From Lachnospiraceae bacterium UBA3273 (lineage in GTDB: Bacteria > Bacillota > Clostridia > Lachnospirales > Lachnospiraceae), in contig DEUB01000055.1 in assembly GCA_002362385.1 (NCBI GenBank), positions 3,202 through 67,201 of the forward strand: a stretch of DNA of 64,000 bases, in the 5' to 3' direction. This document shows, piece after piece, positions 15,900-25,508 of the stretch. How positions within the stretch are numbered: position 1 is the stretch's first letter; each line of letters starts with the position of its first letter. The position numbers and the translations under genes were made by a program. Under the pieces are notes generated by a model. The model was not told where the DNA came from, searched no databases, and worked only from the letters and a program-made list of their open reading frames with translations.

Positions 15900-18596
15900 A
15901 TGAAAAAAAGTTATTTGAAAATTGCAGCTTTAATACTTTTAGCTTTTTTAATTATGAATTTGGGCAGTATTCGAGTACTTGCGGAAACTGTCAGTGAAAA
16001 TGATTTAGAAGGGAATCAAACAGTTTGGTATGATTCTATGGAAAAGGAAATCAATCAAACGGATAAAGGAACAGAAGAAAATGACAATGACACAATTTTA
16101 ATTGAAGAAGGAACAGTTACTATTGGGGGAGGTGTCGGAAAAATATCTGCCAATACATCCTCTAATGCAGACAAGTATACAGCGGCATGGCAATACTGGA
16201 GTCAGGGGGCATCTAAATATGCAGGAATGCGGTCTGGTGGATGCCGCGTTACAGCATTTGCAAAATTACTTTATGAGGCCGGTTATGGTAATTTTGGTAA
16301 CCCTGATAATTTTCTTAATTGGGGAATCAATAACGGCTTTTTTCAGAGCACATCAAATGTTACAGAATTAGGGACGTTTGGCGGTGCAATTTCAAGATGG
16401 GTATCTAATAATGGGGGGACATGCACATTGGTTGCAAATAATACTTTGACAGGAAACACCGCTACTGATAAAGCTAACATTATGAATTATATTAATGCGG
16501 GTTATTATGTTATTTTGTCGTCAAGTTCACATACAGCGTATATTGGAAGAAGTGTATCAATAAGTCAGGGCACTCCGGTATTATTGGATTCCTGGTCTTC
16601 CTGGTCTTCGAATCCTGCAACTGTACATACTTATACAGGAACGTACGATTCTATGTCAAAAGCAACTTTTACACGTTATAGAGTTTATGCAATAAGCAGA
16701 TCCCAAACAGGAGATACAACATCTCCGGTTATCAGCAACGTAACCGTAACAGATCACGATAATACCGGATATACAGTTAATTGCATAGTAACAGATGACA
16801 GCGGCATAGAGAAAGTGGAATTCCCTACATGGACGGATAAAAACGGTCAGGATGATATATTTTGGAGAGGCGGGGATTCCGTCGGGACAGAGACTTACAG
16901 AGCAGTTAGTTTCAGAGTCAATATTTCCGAACACAATAATGAAGAAGGCTGGTACAATACTCATATTTATGTATGGGATAAAAATGGGAACAAGGTAAGC
17001 TATGGCTTAAGGGAATATATTGATTTAACGCCGCCTGTTATATCTGACATCACAGTAACGGATATTGGAGTAGACGGGTATACTGTCAGTTGCACGGTAA
17101 CTGATGGCTGTCCTATATCGCGGGTGCAGTTTCCAACCTGGACAATGATTAACGGTCAGGATGACATTATTCATGACTGGACGACAGACCCGGCGGCGAG
17201 AGGGAGTCAGTCAGGAACAAGATATACATACAGGGTTCAGCGAAGCGCGCACAATTATGAGATTTATAATTATATTACTCATATCTATGCTTATGATTCA
17301 TCGGGAAATTATTCATCGGCAACGGTGGCAACGGTTGTTTGTCTGCTGGGGAATTATCAAAATATCGGGGCGGATTTTGAAGCGGGTATTCAAAATGCAG
17401 CAACAGGAAGTTATATTACGCAGGATATGAATTCTAATGTTACAGGCAGAAAATATACAGGAGCTATAGGACAAAAATGGCATTTTACACTTTTGGAAGA
17501 TGGCAGTTACAGAATTTTAGCTATGCAGAACGGTTCTGCGTTGGATTGTTGGGGAGGGGCAGTAAATGAAACAAATATTGCATCGGCTCCTTATCATGGT
17601 GGCGATAATCAAAGATGGTATCTTTACGGAAATGAGGAAGAAGGGTATTATTTTTTGCCTAAAAATAGTTTAGGATGCGGTATGAGTCTGTATTATACGA
17701 GTGCGGTAGAAGGAACAAATGTTATGATGTGGAACATTGTAAATGGATGCGCACAAAGATTTTTTGTAAAGAGAACTGTTGAAAATAAGAATGATGAAAA
17801 TATAGGTAATTTGGGAGGAAGTACAACTTCTGCTTCATCCGGAAACGGTCAGATGACAGGAGGAAACGGAGCTTCAGCAAACTTTGTTTCCCGTATGTAT
17901 ACGGTTGCATTGGGAAGAAATGCGGAATCTGCAGGTTTGTCAGACTGGTGTAATCGTCTAAATTCCGGTCAGATCGACGGTGCAGGGATTGCACAGGGGT
18001 TTATAGGAAGTCCTGAATTTAAAAACAGGAATTTAAATAATAGTGACTTTTTGGACGTTTTGTATAAGACGTTTTTTGACCGCCCGGCAGATGCACAGGG
18101 AAAAAGTGATTGGTTGTCCAAATTAAATGCGGGAATGAGCAGAGAAGAGGTTTTGAGCGGCTTTGTAAATTCAGCAGAGTTTAGCAATTTATGCGACCGC
18201 TTTGGAATTGCACGTGGAACAATGCAGAAAAACGGTTCCAGCATATACAGAATCGGCGTGAGAAATTTTGTCCTCAGGATGTATACAAAAGTGCTGAACA
18301 GAAATGGTGAAACATTAGGCGTAGAAGATTGGACAAACCGTATTAATACCGGAAGTATGAGTCCCGAAGATGTAGCAAAGAGTTTTTTCCTTTCACGGGA
18401 ATTTATTAATCGAAACCTGAGTAATGCGGAATATGTGGAGACTCTTTATGAGACATTTATGGATCGTGCTTCCGATAAAGAAGGAAAAAGGTATTGGCTG
18501 AATAAACTGAATGGTGGCATGAGCAGGGAGCAGGTCTTAGAGGGGTTTTCAAGGTCGGTTGAGTTTTCAAGGATTATGAGAAGCTATGGACTGTAG
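15900..18596 (+). CDS. Secreted C39-like peptidase, Bsp-like repeats, ricin lectin, DUF4214
   Basis: An 898-residue exported protein. Signal peptide to about residue 29 (VLAETVSEN follows). Residues about 90-262 resemble the peptidase_C39_2 fold: QGASKYAGMRSGGCRVTAFA (Cys nucleophile) and SSHTAYIGR (His). Two GBS Bsp-like repeats follow (about 275-375 and 379-480), each with a PTWT-x-x-NGQDDI motif, then a ricin-type beta-trefoil with GQKWHF and NQRWYL, a short Ser/Gly linker, and a DUF4214 array (about 657-898). There is no LPxTG, SLH or C-terminal anchor. GGGAGGG precedes the start by eight bases. Bsp-like repeats and C39-like domains suggest peptidoglycan or protein cleavage at the surface; activity untested. 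Its DUF4214 tail is most like that of the gene at 25509. Confidence 0.88.
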   Translation: MKKSYLKIAALILLAFLIMNLGSIRVLAETVSENDLEGNQTVWYDSMEKEINQTDKGTEENDNDTILIEEGTVTIGGGVGKISANTSSNADKYTAAWQYWSQGASKYAGMRSGGCRVTAFAKLLYEAGYGNFGNPDNFLNWGINNGFFQSTSNVTELGTFGGAISRWVSNNGGTCTLVANNTLTGNTATDKANIMNYINAGYYVILSSSSHTAYIGRSVSISQGTPVLLDSWSSWSSNPATVHTYTGTYDSMSKATFTRYRVYAISRSQTGDTTSPVISNVTVTDHDNTGYTVNCIVTDDSGIEKVEFPTWTDKNGQDDIFWRGGDSVGTETYRAVSFRVNISEHNNEEGWYNTHIYVWDKNGNKVSYGLREYIDLTPPVISDITVTDIGVDGYTVSCTVTDGCPISRVQFPTWTMINGQDDIIHDWTTDPAARGSQSGTRYTYRVQRSAHNYEIYNYITHIYAYDSSGNYSSATVATVVCLLGNYQNIGADFEAGIQNAATGSYITQDMNSNVTGRKYTGAIGQKWHFTLLEDGSYRILAMQNGSALDCWGGAVNETNIASAPYHGGDNQRWYLYGNEEEGYYFLPKNSLGCGMSLYYTSAVEGTNVMMWNIVNGCAQRFFVKRTVENKNDENIGNLGGSTTSASSGNGQMTGGNGASANFVSRMYTVALGRNAESAGLSDWCNRLNSGQIDGAGIAQGFIGSPEFKNRNLNNSDFLDVLYKTFFDRPADAQGKSDWLSKLNAGMSREEVLSGFVNSAEFSNLCDRFGIARGTMQKNGSSIYRIGVRNFVLRMYTKVLNRNGETLGVEDWTNRINTGSMSPEDVAKSFFLSREFINRNLSNAEYVETLYETFMDRASDKEGKRYWLNKLNGGMSREQVLEGFSRSVEFSRIMRSYGL

Positions 18597-18666
18597 GACT
18601 GGGTTCAATATTGTAAAAATGTGAGTTAGAAAGATAAAGTTTAAAAACTATTGTGAGGGAACACGG

Positions 18667-21600
18667 ATGAAGAAAATTTGTACACGTATATTGGCATTTA
18701 TGTTGATTGTGGTTTTAACCTTTGGTTCGGGGAGTATTTCTGTATTGGCGGAGACTGTCAGTGAAAATGAAATATCAGGAGAACAAGTTGACAGAAATCA
18801 AATCGGAATCAGTGAGAATGATCTGGAAGTGGAAGGAACAGATTCTTTTGGTAGAATGTTTGCTGAAGCGCTGGAAGAAAAAACATATGAGCAGCAGGAA
18901 AACAATGGCTACAATATATTTGCTATTGAGATGAATGGAAAAGAAGCAACTGTTAATTTAGAAGCTTTAGAGGATTGCTCACTTATTGTGGCAGTCTATG
19001 ATGAATCAGGGAAAAAAATGATTGCTGTCGGAACGCAGGAAATCAGTGCAGGAAGCGAGAATATTTCGGTTTCAATAGATACTTCAAATGAAAATATGCC
19101 AGCGTATTTTTTACTGCGCGGATTTTTAGTGGACACGAATACGTGCAGACCTTTATGTCAGGCATATGAATCTCCTAATTATACGAGAGAAATGCAGGAG
19201 TTTTTTGCAAAAACAACAGATGATTTTGCGGAAGACCGGGTATTAAACTTTGATGAGTCAAAAGATAACAATTTTGCAGTATACGAAGACACTACTATTG
19301 TAGTAGAAGAAAATAGTGTAAGTAATCAATTTACGACTATTGATGAAAATAATCAGAAATATATAGTGGAAAATGCAGATTCAAATGTGACATCTTTATC
19401 AGCAGGAGATATCTTTGTATATGAGGCAGGAGATGAAGTTACTATTATTAAAGTTGCTCATGTTGAGATTGAGGGGACAACGGTAACAATTTTTGGTAGT
19501 GAAGCCAGTATGGAGGAAGTGTTTTCCTATGTTAAGATTGACGGAAGTTCAGATGTGGAGAATGCAACGGTAGATACAACAGAATGTGATGCAGGAGTTC
19601 AATATACGGGAAAAGTAGTAACCGGAGATGAAGAATATGTGGCAGAAAATGTAGAGGAAAATGGAAATGGTTATGAAATGACCGAGGAAGTCAGCGGAGA
19701 AGTTTCTGCTTCAAGAAAGTTGGAATATGAGCTTGGTAAAAAAGGAGCTGTAGAAGGGAGTATTGCAGTTAAGTTGGAACCTTCTATTAAATTTTTCCTA
19801 ACGAAATCATATCGATACATGGAAGTGAAGGTAGATTATTCATTAGATATAAGTATTTCTATTTCAGATAAGGCTGATTTGCCTATCAAATTAGGTAAAA
19901 TCAAATTTGAGCCTTTTTTGGGCATAGTACTTCAAGGTAATTTGAGCTTTATAGTAGAGAGTAAAGCAGAACTTAAAGTAACAGTAAAGTTAACAGGTAA
20001 GATTGGTGCGTCAATATCCAGTGATGGTGGCACAAAGGATTTAACATCGTCTCCAAAAGTGAAAACAGAGTTAAAAGGAAAGGCATCAATATTTTTAGGA
20101 TTGGGCTTTGATCCTGAGATAAAAATAATTAATGAAAAAGTGGCTGATGCAAAGTTGAAAACACGGGTCGGTGTGGAAATAGAAGGGGAACTTACATTAT
20201 ACGAGTCGGACAAAAGTGAAAGTGAGCAACATGCGTGTGCAGTGTGTATAGATGGAGATATTAATTTTAAAGCATCTGCTTCTTTTAGCGTAGAATTACT
20301 CTCGAAGTGGAAATATACATATGACATAGCAGAAGTAAAAATTAAACTTTGGGATTGGTATTACTCGGCTGATTTGGATAAATTTGGCATAGGAAAAGAA
20401 TGTCCAAACAAGAGATACCAGGTGGAATTTGTTGTAGTCGGAACAGATGGAAAGACTATTAAAGATGCTGTAGTGCAGATGGGTAATAGCTGTCAGAAGA
20501 CTGATAAAAATGGTAGTGTAAATACATATCTGAGCGGGGGAAAATATACGGTTAAAATAGAAAAGTCGGGATATGCTGCTGAAAGTATGGATATTCGGAT
20601 TGAAATAGCAAGGAAGTACAAAATTATACTTAGAGAAGCTAACACCGGAGCCGGAGGTGGTGGAGGAGGACATGGATTTGGAGATGATAATGATAATACC
20701 GGAAAAGTAAGAATGGTTAGTTTGGGAGAATATCATAGTGCAGCAGTTATGGAAGATGGAAGTCTGTATATGTGGGGAGAAAATAATTATGGTCAGTTGG
20801 GTGTAAAAACATACCATGATATAAATAATACGCCAATAAAAGTAATGGATAATGTAAAAATGGTTAGTTGCGGAGATAATTATACAGGAGCAATAACAGA
20901 AGATGGCAGTTTATATATGTGGGGAGGCAACAATTATGGAGTATTAGGAACTGGAAACATAAAAAGTAGCAGTTTGCCTATAAAGGTAATGGATAATGTG
21001 AAAAGTGTTTGTTGTGGGGCATCTCATGTAGGAGCAATAACAGAAGATGGTAGCTTATATATGTGGGGGTATAATCTTTATGGACAATTGGGGAACGGGG
21101 AATACGGATATGGGGAAACATCTGTTGCAATGAGTTCCAAACCTATAAAGATAATGGATGATGTAAAATCAGTTAGTTGTGGGCTTAGATATACAGGAGC
21201 AATAACAAAAGATGGCAGTTTATATATGTGGGGACATAATACTTGGGGGCAATTGATACCAGAGCACTATTTGCCGGGAGATTTGAATGCTATACCAGTA
21301 AAGATAATGGATAATATAAAATTAATTAGCTTTAGCGTAGAAGCATATTACCAAGAACCATTAATTGGAGTACTATTAGAAAACAATGATTTGTATATGG
21401 TTGGATTAAATAAAAGAGGTCAAGTGGGTTGTGGTAGTGAGTATCTATATTGTGATTTAACAAAAGTGATGGGAAATATAAAATTGATTAGTTGTGGACT
21501 TGATCATGCAGGAGCGCTAACGAAAGATAATATTTTATATATATGGGGAGATGGCTTTAGAGGTGAACTGGGTATTGGGGAAAGTGGAGAAGATGTAAAG

Positions 21601-23322
21601 ACAAATGTTCCCATAAAACTAATGTCAGATATTAAATCGTTTGATTGTGGTAATGATTGTACAGCAGCGATAACGAAAAGCGGAAGTTTGTATATGTGGG
21701 GGAGAAATAATTATGGTCAGTTAGGAAATGGAACAACTGATGATAGTTCAGTTCCAATTAAAGTTAATATTCCATCTGATTCAAATTATATAATGGCTGA
21801 AGCAATTGGAGATATGCAGTTAAATGAAAATAATAATGTTTATAATGGTAAAGGTTCATTTATTAGCCTTCTCCCTAACGAAACCTACAACTTCTACGCT
21901 ATGAAGTCCCAAAATGCAGATGAAGCGCTGACACCCGATAATCTTTTATACATTGGTCAGGGTAAATCCGATGCAAATGGAAACCTAAATATTACATATG
22001 AGACGAAAGAAACTTATGATGGGGCAGTATCCTTTGCAGTAGGCATGACGACACCTGATATTTCCAGTGCAACAATTAGCGTTTCTAATCTGGCTTATAA
22101 TGGTAAAGAGCAGTACATAGCACCTATTGTCACATATAAAGGAACTACACTGACAGAGGGCAAGGACTATATTTTGACAGGAGATTTTAGAGCCAAAGAT
22201 GTAGGAAATTACCAATTTGGAATTTTGGGAATCGGTATGTTCGCAGGAGAAAAGAAAGCAAATTATTCTGTTACCGGAGAGACAGTAAAAAAGATTACAT
22301 CTATAACTTTGGATCAAACTTCCATTGAGATGACTGTAGGAACAAACCGGACCTTGACGGCTAATATCCAACCCCAGAACGCATCTAATAAAGCAATAAG
22401 ATGGGAATCGGATGATCCGAGTGTTGCAACGGTCGATTCTAATGGCAACATAACAGCTATAAGACGGGGACAGACAATAATTAAAGCAACGACAAATGAC
22501 GGAAGTAATTTGACAGCTCAATGTGTTGTTTATGTAAAACCCGATGAAAATGATATACCGGAAGGCCCTAAAACATGGGAAGGAAAAACCGGCACAGAAG
22601 GTTTCGTATACAGACTTTATAACGTCGCCATGAGCCGTGAAGCTGACGAGAGTGGATTTCGCGATTGGAACGGAAAGCTGCAAAGGAGGGAACAAAGTGC
22701 GGCAGAAGTGGCGAGAGGCTTTATATTCAGTAAAGAATTTATGAATCGCTGCTATAATGATGTTCAGTATGTCAAAATTCTTTACCGCACTATGTTTGGA
22801 AGAGAAGCAGACGAAGGCGGACTGAATGACTGGCTCTCAAAGCTTGAAAACGGCATGAGCCGGGAATATGTATTCCGTGGATTTGCTGAATCCCAGGAAT
22901 TTTCAAATCTGTGTGATTCCTATGGTGTGCTCAGAGGAAGTATTACTTTATCTGCGTATAGAGATCAAAATGTAGGCGCCACCGGTTTCATTGCCAGACT
23001 TTATACAAAAATGCTGGGAAGAGGCTTTGATGAAGAAGGGCTTGAGTATTGGTGCAGAAAGTACCTGACCGGGGAAAATACCATAGAAGAAGTGGCAACG
23101 GTAGGTTTCCTTCATTCAAAAGAGCTTGAAAATCTGAACTTATCCGATACGGAGTTTGTTACCAGAATGTATCGCACTTTCTTAAACAGAGAGCCGGATG
23201 AAGCAGGCCTTGCAGATTGGGTAAACCGTCTGGAGACAGGAAGGGAAACGAGAGACAGCCTTGTATATGGATTTACCCTGTCTAAAGAATTCGGAAATAT
23301 AAAAGCATCCTATGGATTATAA
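18667..23322 (+). CDS. Secreted 1551-residue RCC1-propeller protein with Big_2 and DUF4214
   Basis: Signal peptide (ISVLAETVSENE after the cut), then about 650 residues without clear family, rich in beta strands, ending in a PEGA/carboxypeptidase-regulatory-like segment (VEFVVVGTDGKTIKDAVVQM). A Gly-rich linker leads to seven RCC1-type repeats (about 682-1031), six with a SLYMWGxNNYGQLG-like core, one degenerate (NDLYMVGLNKRGQVG): enough for a complete seven-bladed propeller. Then an about 160-residue beta region, a Big_2 immunoglobulin-like domain (about 1205-1293; ITLDQTSIEMTVGTN), and a DUF4214 array (about 1306-1551). It lies 70 bp after the first cluster gene; no convincing promoter of its own. 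AT-rich compared with core genes. Likely an adhesin or scaffold; function unknown. Confidence 0.87.
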   Translation: MKKICTRILAFMLIVVLTFGSGSISVLAETVSENEISGEQVDRNQIGISENDLEVEGTDSFGRMFAEALEEKTYEQQENNGYNIFAIEMNGKEATVNLEALEDCSLIVAVYDESGKKMIAVGTQEISAGSENISVSIDTSNENMPAYFLLRGFLVDTNTCRPLCQAYESPNYTREMQEFFAKTTDDFAEDRVLNFDESKDNNFAVYEDTTIVVEENSVSNQFTTIDENNQKYIVENADSNVTSLSAGDIFVYEAGDEVTIIKVAHVEIEGTTVTIFGSEASMEEVFSYVKIDGSSDVENATVDTTECDAGVQYTGKVVTGDEEYVAENVEENGNGYEMTEEVSGEVSASRKLEYELGKKGAVEGSIAVKLEPSIKFFLTKSYRYMEVKVDYSLDISISISDKADLPIKLGKIKFEPFLGIVLQGNLSFIVESKAELKVTVKLTGKIGASISSDGGTKDLTSSPKVKTELKGKASIFLGLGFDPEIKIINEKVADAKLKTRVGVEIEGELTLYESDKSESEQHACAVCIDGDINFKASASFSVELLSKWKYTYDIAEVKIKLWDWYYSADLDKFGIGKECPNKRYQVEFVVVGTDGKTIKDAVVQMGNSCQKTDKNGSVNTYLSGGKYTVKIEKSGYAAESMDIRIEIARKYKIILREANTGAGGGGGGHGFGDDNDNTGKVRMVSLGEYHSAAVMEDGSLYMWGENNYGQLGVKTYHDINNTPIKVMDNVKMVSCGDNYTGAITEDGSLYMWGGNNYGVLGTGNIKSSSLPIKVMDNVKSVCCGASHVGAITEDGSLYMWGYNLYGQLGNGEYGYGETSVAMSSKPIKIMDDVKSVSCGLRYTGAITKDGSLYMWGHNTWGQLIPEHYLPGDLNAIPVKIMDNIKLISFSVEAYYQEPLIGVLLENNDLYMVGLNKRGQVGCGSEYLYCDLTKVMGNIKLISCGLDHAGALTKDNILYIWGDGFRGELGIGESGEDVKTNVPIKLMSDIKSFDCGNDCTAAITKSGSLYMWGRNNYGQLGNGTTDDSSVPIKVNIPSDSNYIMAEAIGDMQLNENNNVYNGKGSFISLLPNETYNFYAMKSQNADEALTPDNLLYIGQGKSDANGNLNITYETKETYDGAVSFAVGMTTPDISSATISVSNLAYNGKEQYIAPIVTYKGTTLTEGKDYILTGDFRAKDVGNYQFGILGIGMFAGEKKANYSVTGETVKKITSITLDQTSIEMTVGTNRTLTANIQPQNASNKAIRWESDDPSVATVDSNGNITAIRRGQTIIKATTNDGSNLTAQCVVYVKPDENDIPEGPKTWEGKTGTEGFVYRLYNVAMSREADESGFRDWNGKLQRREQSAAEVARGFIFSKEFMNRCYNDVQYVKILYRTMFGREADEGGLNDWLSKLENGMSREYVFRGFAESQEFSNLCDSYGVLRGSITLSAYRDQNVGATGFIARLYTKMLGRGFDEEGLEYWCRKYLTGENTIEEVATVGFLHSKELENLNLSDTEFVTRMYRTFLNREPDEAGLADWVNRLETGRETRDSLVYGFTLSKEFGNIKASYGL

Positions 23323-23418
23323 ATTTGGATATATAAGTAATCAACAGGGACGCAAAGCCATATTGATTGAATAAATTGAATCACAACATAAAAATGAAAC
23401 AGTTTAGGAGGGAATAAA

Positions 23419-25488
23419 ATGTGGAAAAAATATATACATATGTTCGCATTTGTAATGATTACAGCCTTAATGTTTGGTTTGGGAAACCTCTCTGTATTGG
23501 CAGAGACAGTCAGTGAAAACCAGATATTAGAAGAACAGCAGGTACAGGGAACGGAATTATATGAGGAAGCCGAATTTAGTCTTAGCGGTTATTGTGGACG
23601 GGAAAGTGAAAATGATGGTAAAAATGTGGCATATACCATTTCTGACAGTAATAATGATGGCATCTATGATTTAATCGAGATTAAGGGAAATGGAGTAGTG
23701 TGCATTAATAAGTGTCCAAGTCATTCAGATGATAATAAACTTAAGGTTACAAAAATCGTAATTGAAGAGGGTGTTACACATATTGATGATGGCAGTCGCT
23801 TTGCTTATTTTGATTCGTTAAAAGAGGTAGTACTACCGAAAGGAATTACGAGGATTCCTCAGTGGTTGTTTATGGACTGTAGTTCATTAAACAGGGTGGT
23901 TCTTCCGGAAGGACTTAAATGGATTCTACCGGGTGCATTTGTTAACTGTAGTTCGTTAAGTGAAATAACAATTCCGGAAGGAGTTAAAGATATTCAGGAA
24001 AATACATTTAGTGGATGTACTTCGTTAACAAAAGTAGAACTTCCTGATAGTCTTGAACTTATTATTTATAGCTCTTTCCGCGGTTGCAGTTCGTTAAAAG
24101 AAATTGTTGTTCCATATAACGCTTACATTGCTGATACAGCATTTTTCGGATGTGATTCGCTTATTAAAATATTTCTTCCTCATAATTGTATAGGATATAG
24201 TAAGCTCCCAAATGCAACGTCAAAGATCGGATATATGTTTAATGCGGATGGAGATATTACTATTACGGATATTGAACTTGGGGAAGGACAGACATTAATA
24301 GAAATTCCGGATGAAATAAAGGGAAAAAGTATCGTATATGTTCCAGAAGAATTGCGATATATGGTTTCTGAAAGCGGACATACTCATCGGTATGACAATG
24401 GCATCTGCCAAATATGCGATATGATATGCCCCCACAACAATGTAACTGAACATAAACAAGTTGAAGCAAGCTGTGTGGAAAATGGTACTTGTGATTATTG
24501 GTATTGTAACGATTGTAAAAAGTATTTCAGAGATAAAACCTGTGTCACGGAAGTTTCTTACGAGGATATTGTAATACAAGCTACAGGGCATATCGGAGGC
24601 AAATCTACCTGTAGTTCGAAAGCAGTATGTTCTATCTGTGGCATAGAGTATGGCGATTTTGTGGAACATAATTATATTAATGGTATTTGCAGTTATTGTG
24701 GCAGGAGATTACCTGATTATATTCCGATTGGTCCTGATACCTGGAAAGATAAAGAAGGCATAGATGCTTTTGTATACAGGCTTTATAATATTGCATTGAT
24801 TCGTGATGGAGAGAAAGAAGGACTTGAGGACTGGATCGACAGATTAGATACAAAAAAAGAAAGCGCGGCGGAAGTGGCATGGGGATTTTTCTTCAGTGAT
24901 GAGTTTTTAAACAAGAATTATACCGATGAACAATACATAGAGCTTTTATATCTGACAATGTTTGGAAGAGAAAGCGATAGAGCGGGAAAAAGGTATTGGC
25001 TGGAGTGTCTTGAGAACGGTGTAAGCCGTGAATATATCTATCGTGGATTTGCAGAATCGCCGGAGTTTACAGGGCTTTGTGGGGACTTTGGCGTTGAAAG
25101 AGGTTTTGTGGATTTGAACCAGTACCGGGACCAAAATATAGAAGCAACAGGCTTTATTGCAAGGCTCTATACACAAATGCTGGGCAGGAGCTTCGACGAT
25201 GACGGGATTGAATACTGGTGTCAGGAATATTTGGGAGAAGACAGTAGTATTGAAGAAATTGCCGCTGATGGATTTTTGCATTCAACGGAATTTAAAAATC
25301 AAAATTTAAGCAACAGAGAGTTTGTCATTCGGATGTACCGCACATTTCTAAATCGTGAGCCTGACGAAGAAGGACTTGCAGACTGGGTAAACCGTCTGGA
25401 GACCGGAAGGGAAACGAGAGACAGTCTGGTTTATGGCTTTACACGGTCTAAAGAATTTGGCAATTTTAAAGAGGCCTATGGTTTATAG
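23419..25488 (+). CDS. Secreted BspA-type leucine-rich-repeat protein with DUF4214
   Basis: A 689-residue exported protein: signal peptide followed by LSVLAETVSENQ; BspA-type LRR_5 repeats at about 115-305 (CSSLNRVVLPEGL, CSSLSEITIPEGV and similar); a Cys/His-rich segment at about 317-430 with repeated C-x-x-C pairs (ICQICDMICPHNN, GICSYCGRRLP); and a DUF4214 array at about 445-689. TAGGAGGGA precedes the ATG. BspA-type LRRs mediate host or microbe adhesion in other gut bacteria; that is only suggestive here. Its tail is closest to that of the preceding gene (RDQNxxATGFIARLYT in both). Confidence 0.88.
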   Translation: MWKKYIHMFAFVMITALMFGLGNLSVLAETVSENQILEEQQVQGTELYEEAEFSLSGYCGRESENDGKNVAYTISDSNNDGIYDLIEIKGNGVVCINKCPSHSDDNKLKVTKIVIEEGVTHIDDGSRFAYFDSLKEVVLPKGITRIPQWLFMDCSSLNRVVLPEGLKWILPGAFVNCSSLSEITIPEGVKDIQENTFSGCTSLTKVELPDSLELIIYSSFRGCSSLKEIVVPYNAYIADTAFFGCDSLIKIFLPHNCIGYSKLPNATSKIGYMFNADGDITITDIELGEGQTLIEIPDEIKGKSIVYVPEELRYMVSESGHTHRYDNGICQICDMICPHNNVTEHKQVEASCVENGTCDYWYCNDCKKYFRDKTCVTEVSYEDIVIQATGHIGGKSTCSSKAVCSICGIEYGDFVEHNYINGICSYCGRRLPDYIPIGPDTWKDKEGIDAFVYRLYNIALIRDGEKEGLEDWIDRLDTKKESAAEVAWGFFFSDEFLNKNYTDEQYIELLYLTMFGRESDRAGKRYWLECLENGVSREYIYRGFAESPEFTGLCGDFGVERGFVDLNQYRDQNIEATGFIARLYTQMLGRSFDDDGIEYWCQEYLGEDSSIEEIAADGFLHSTEFKNQNLSNREFVIRMYRTFLNREPDEEGLADWVNRLETGRETRDSLVYGFTRSKEFGNFKEAYGL

Positions 25489-25508
25489 ATAACAACGGGA
25501 GAAAAAGT

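Noticed and set aside
18597..18666. Separate promoters for the second and third surface-protein genes
   Set aside because: Only poor -35/-10 matches were found at 18597-18666 and 23323-23418; co-transcription from 15804 is the simpler reading.
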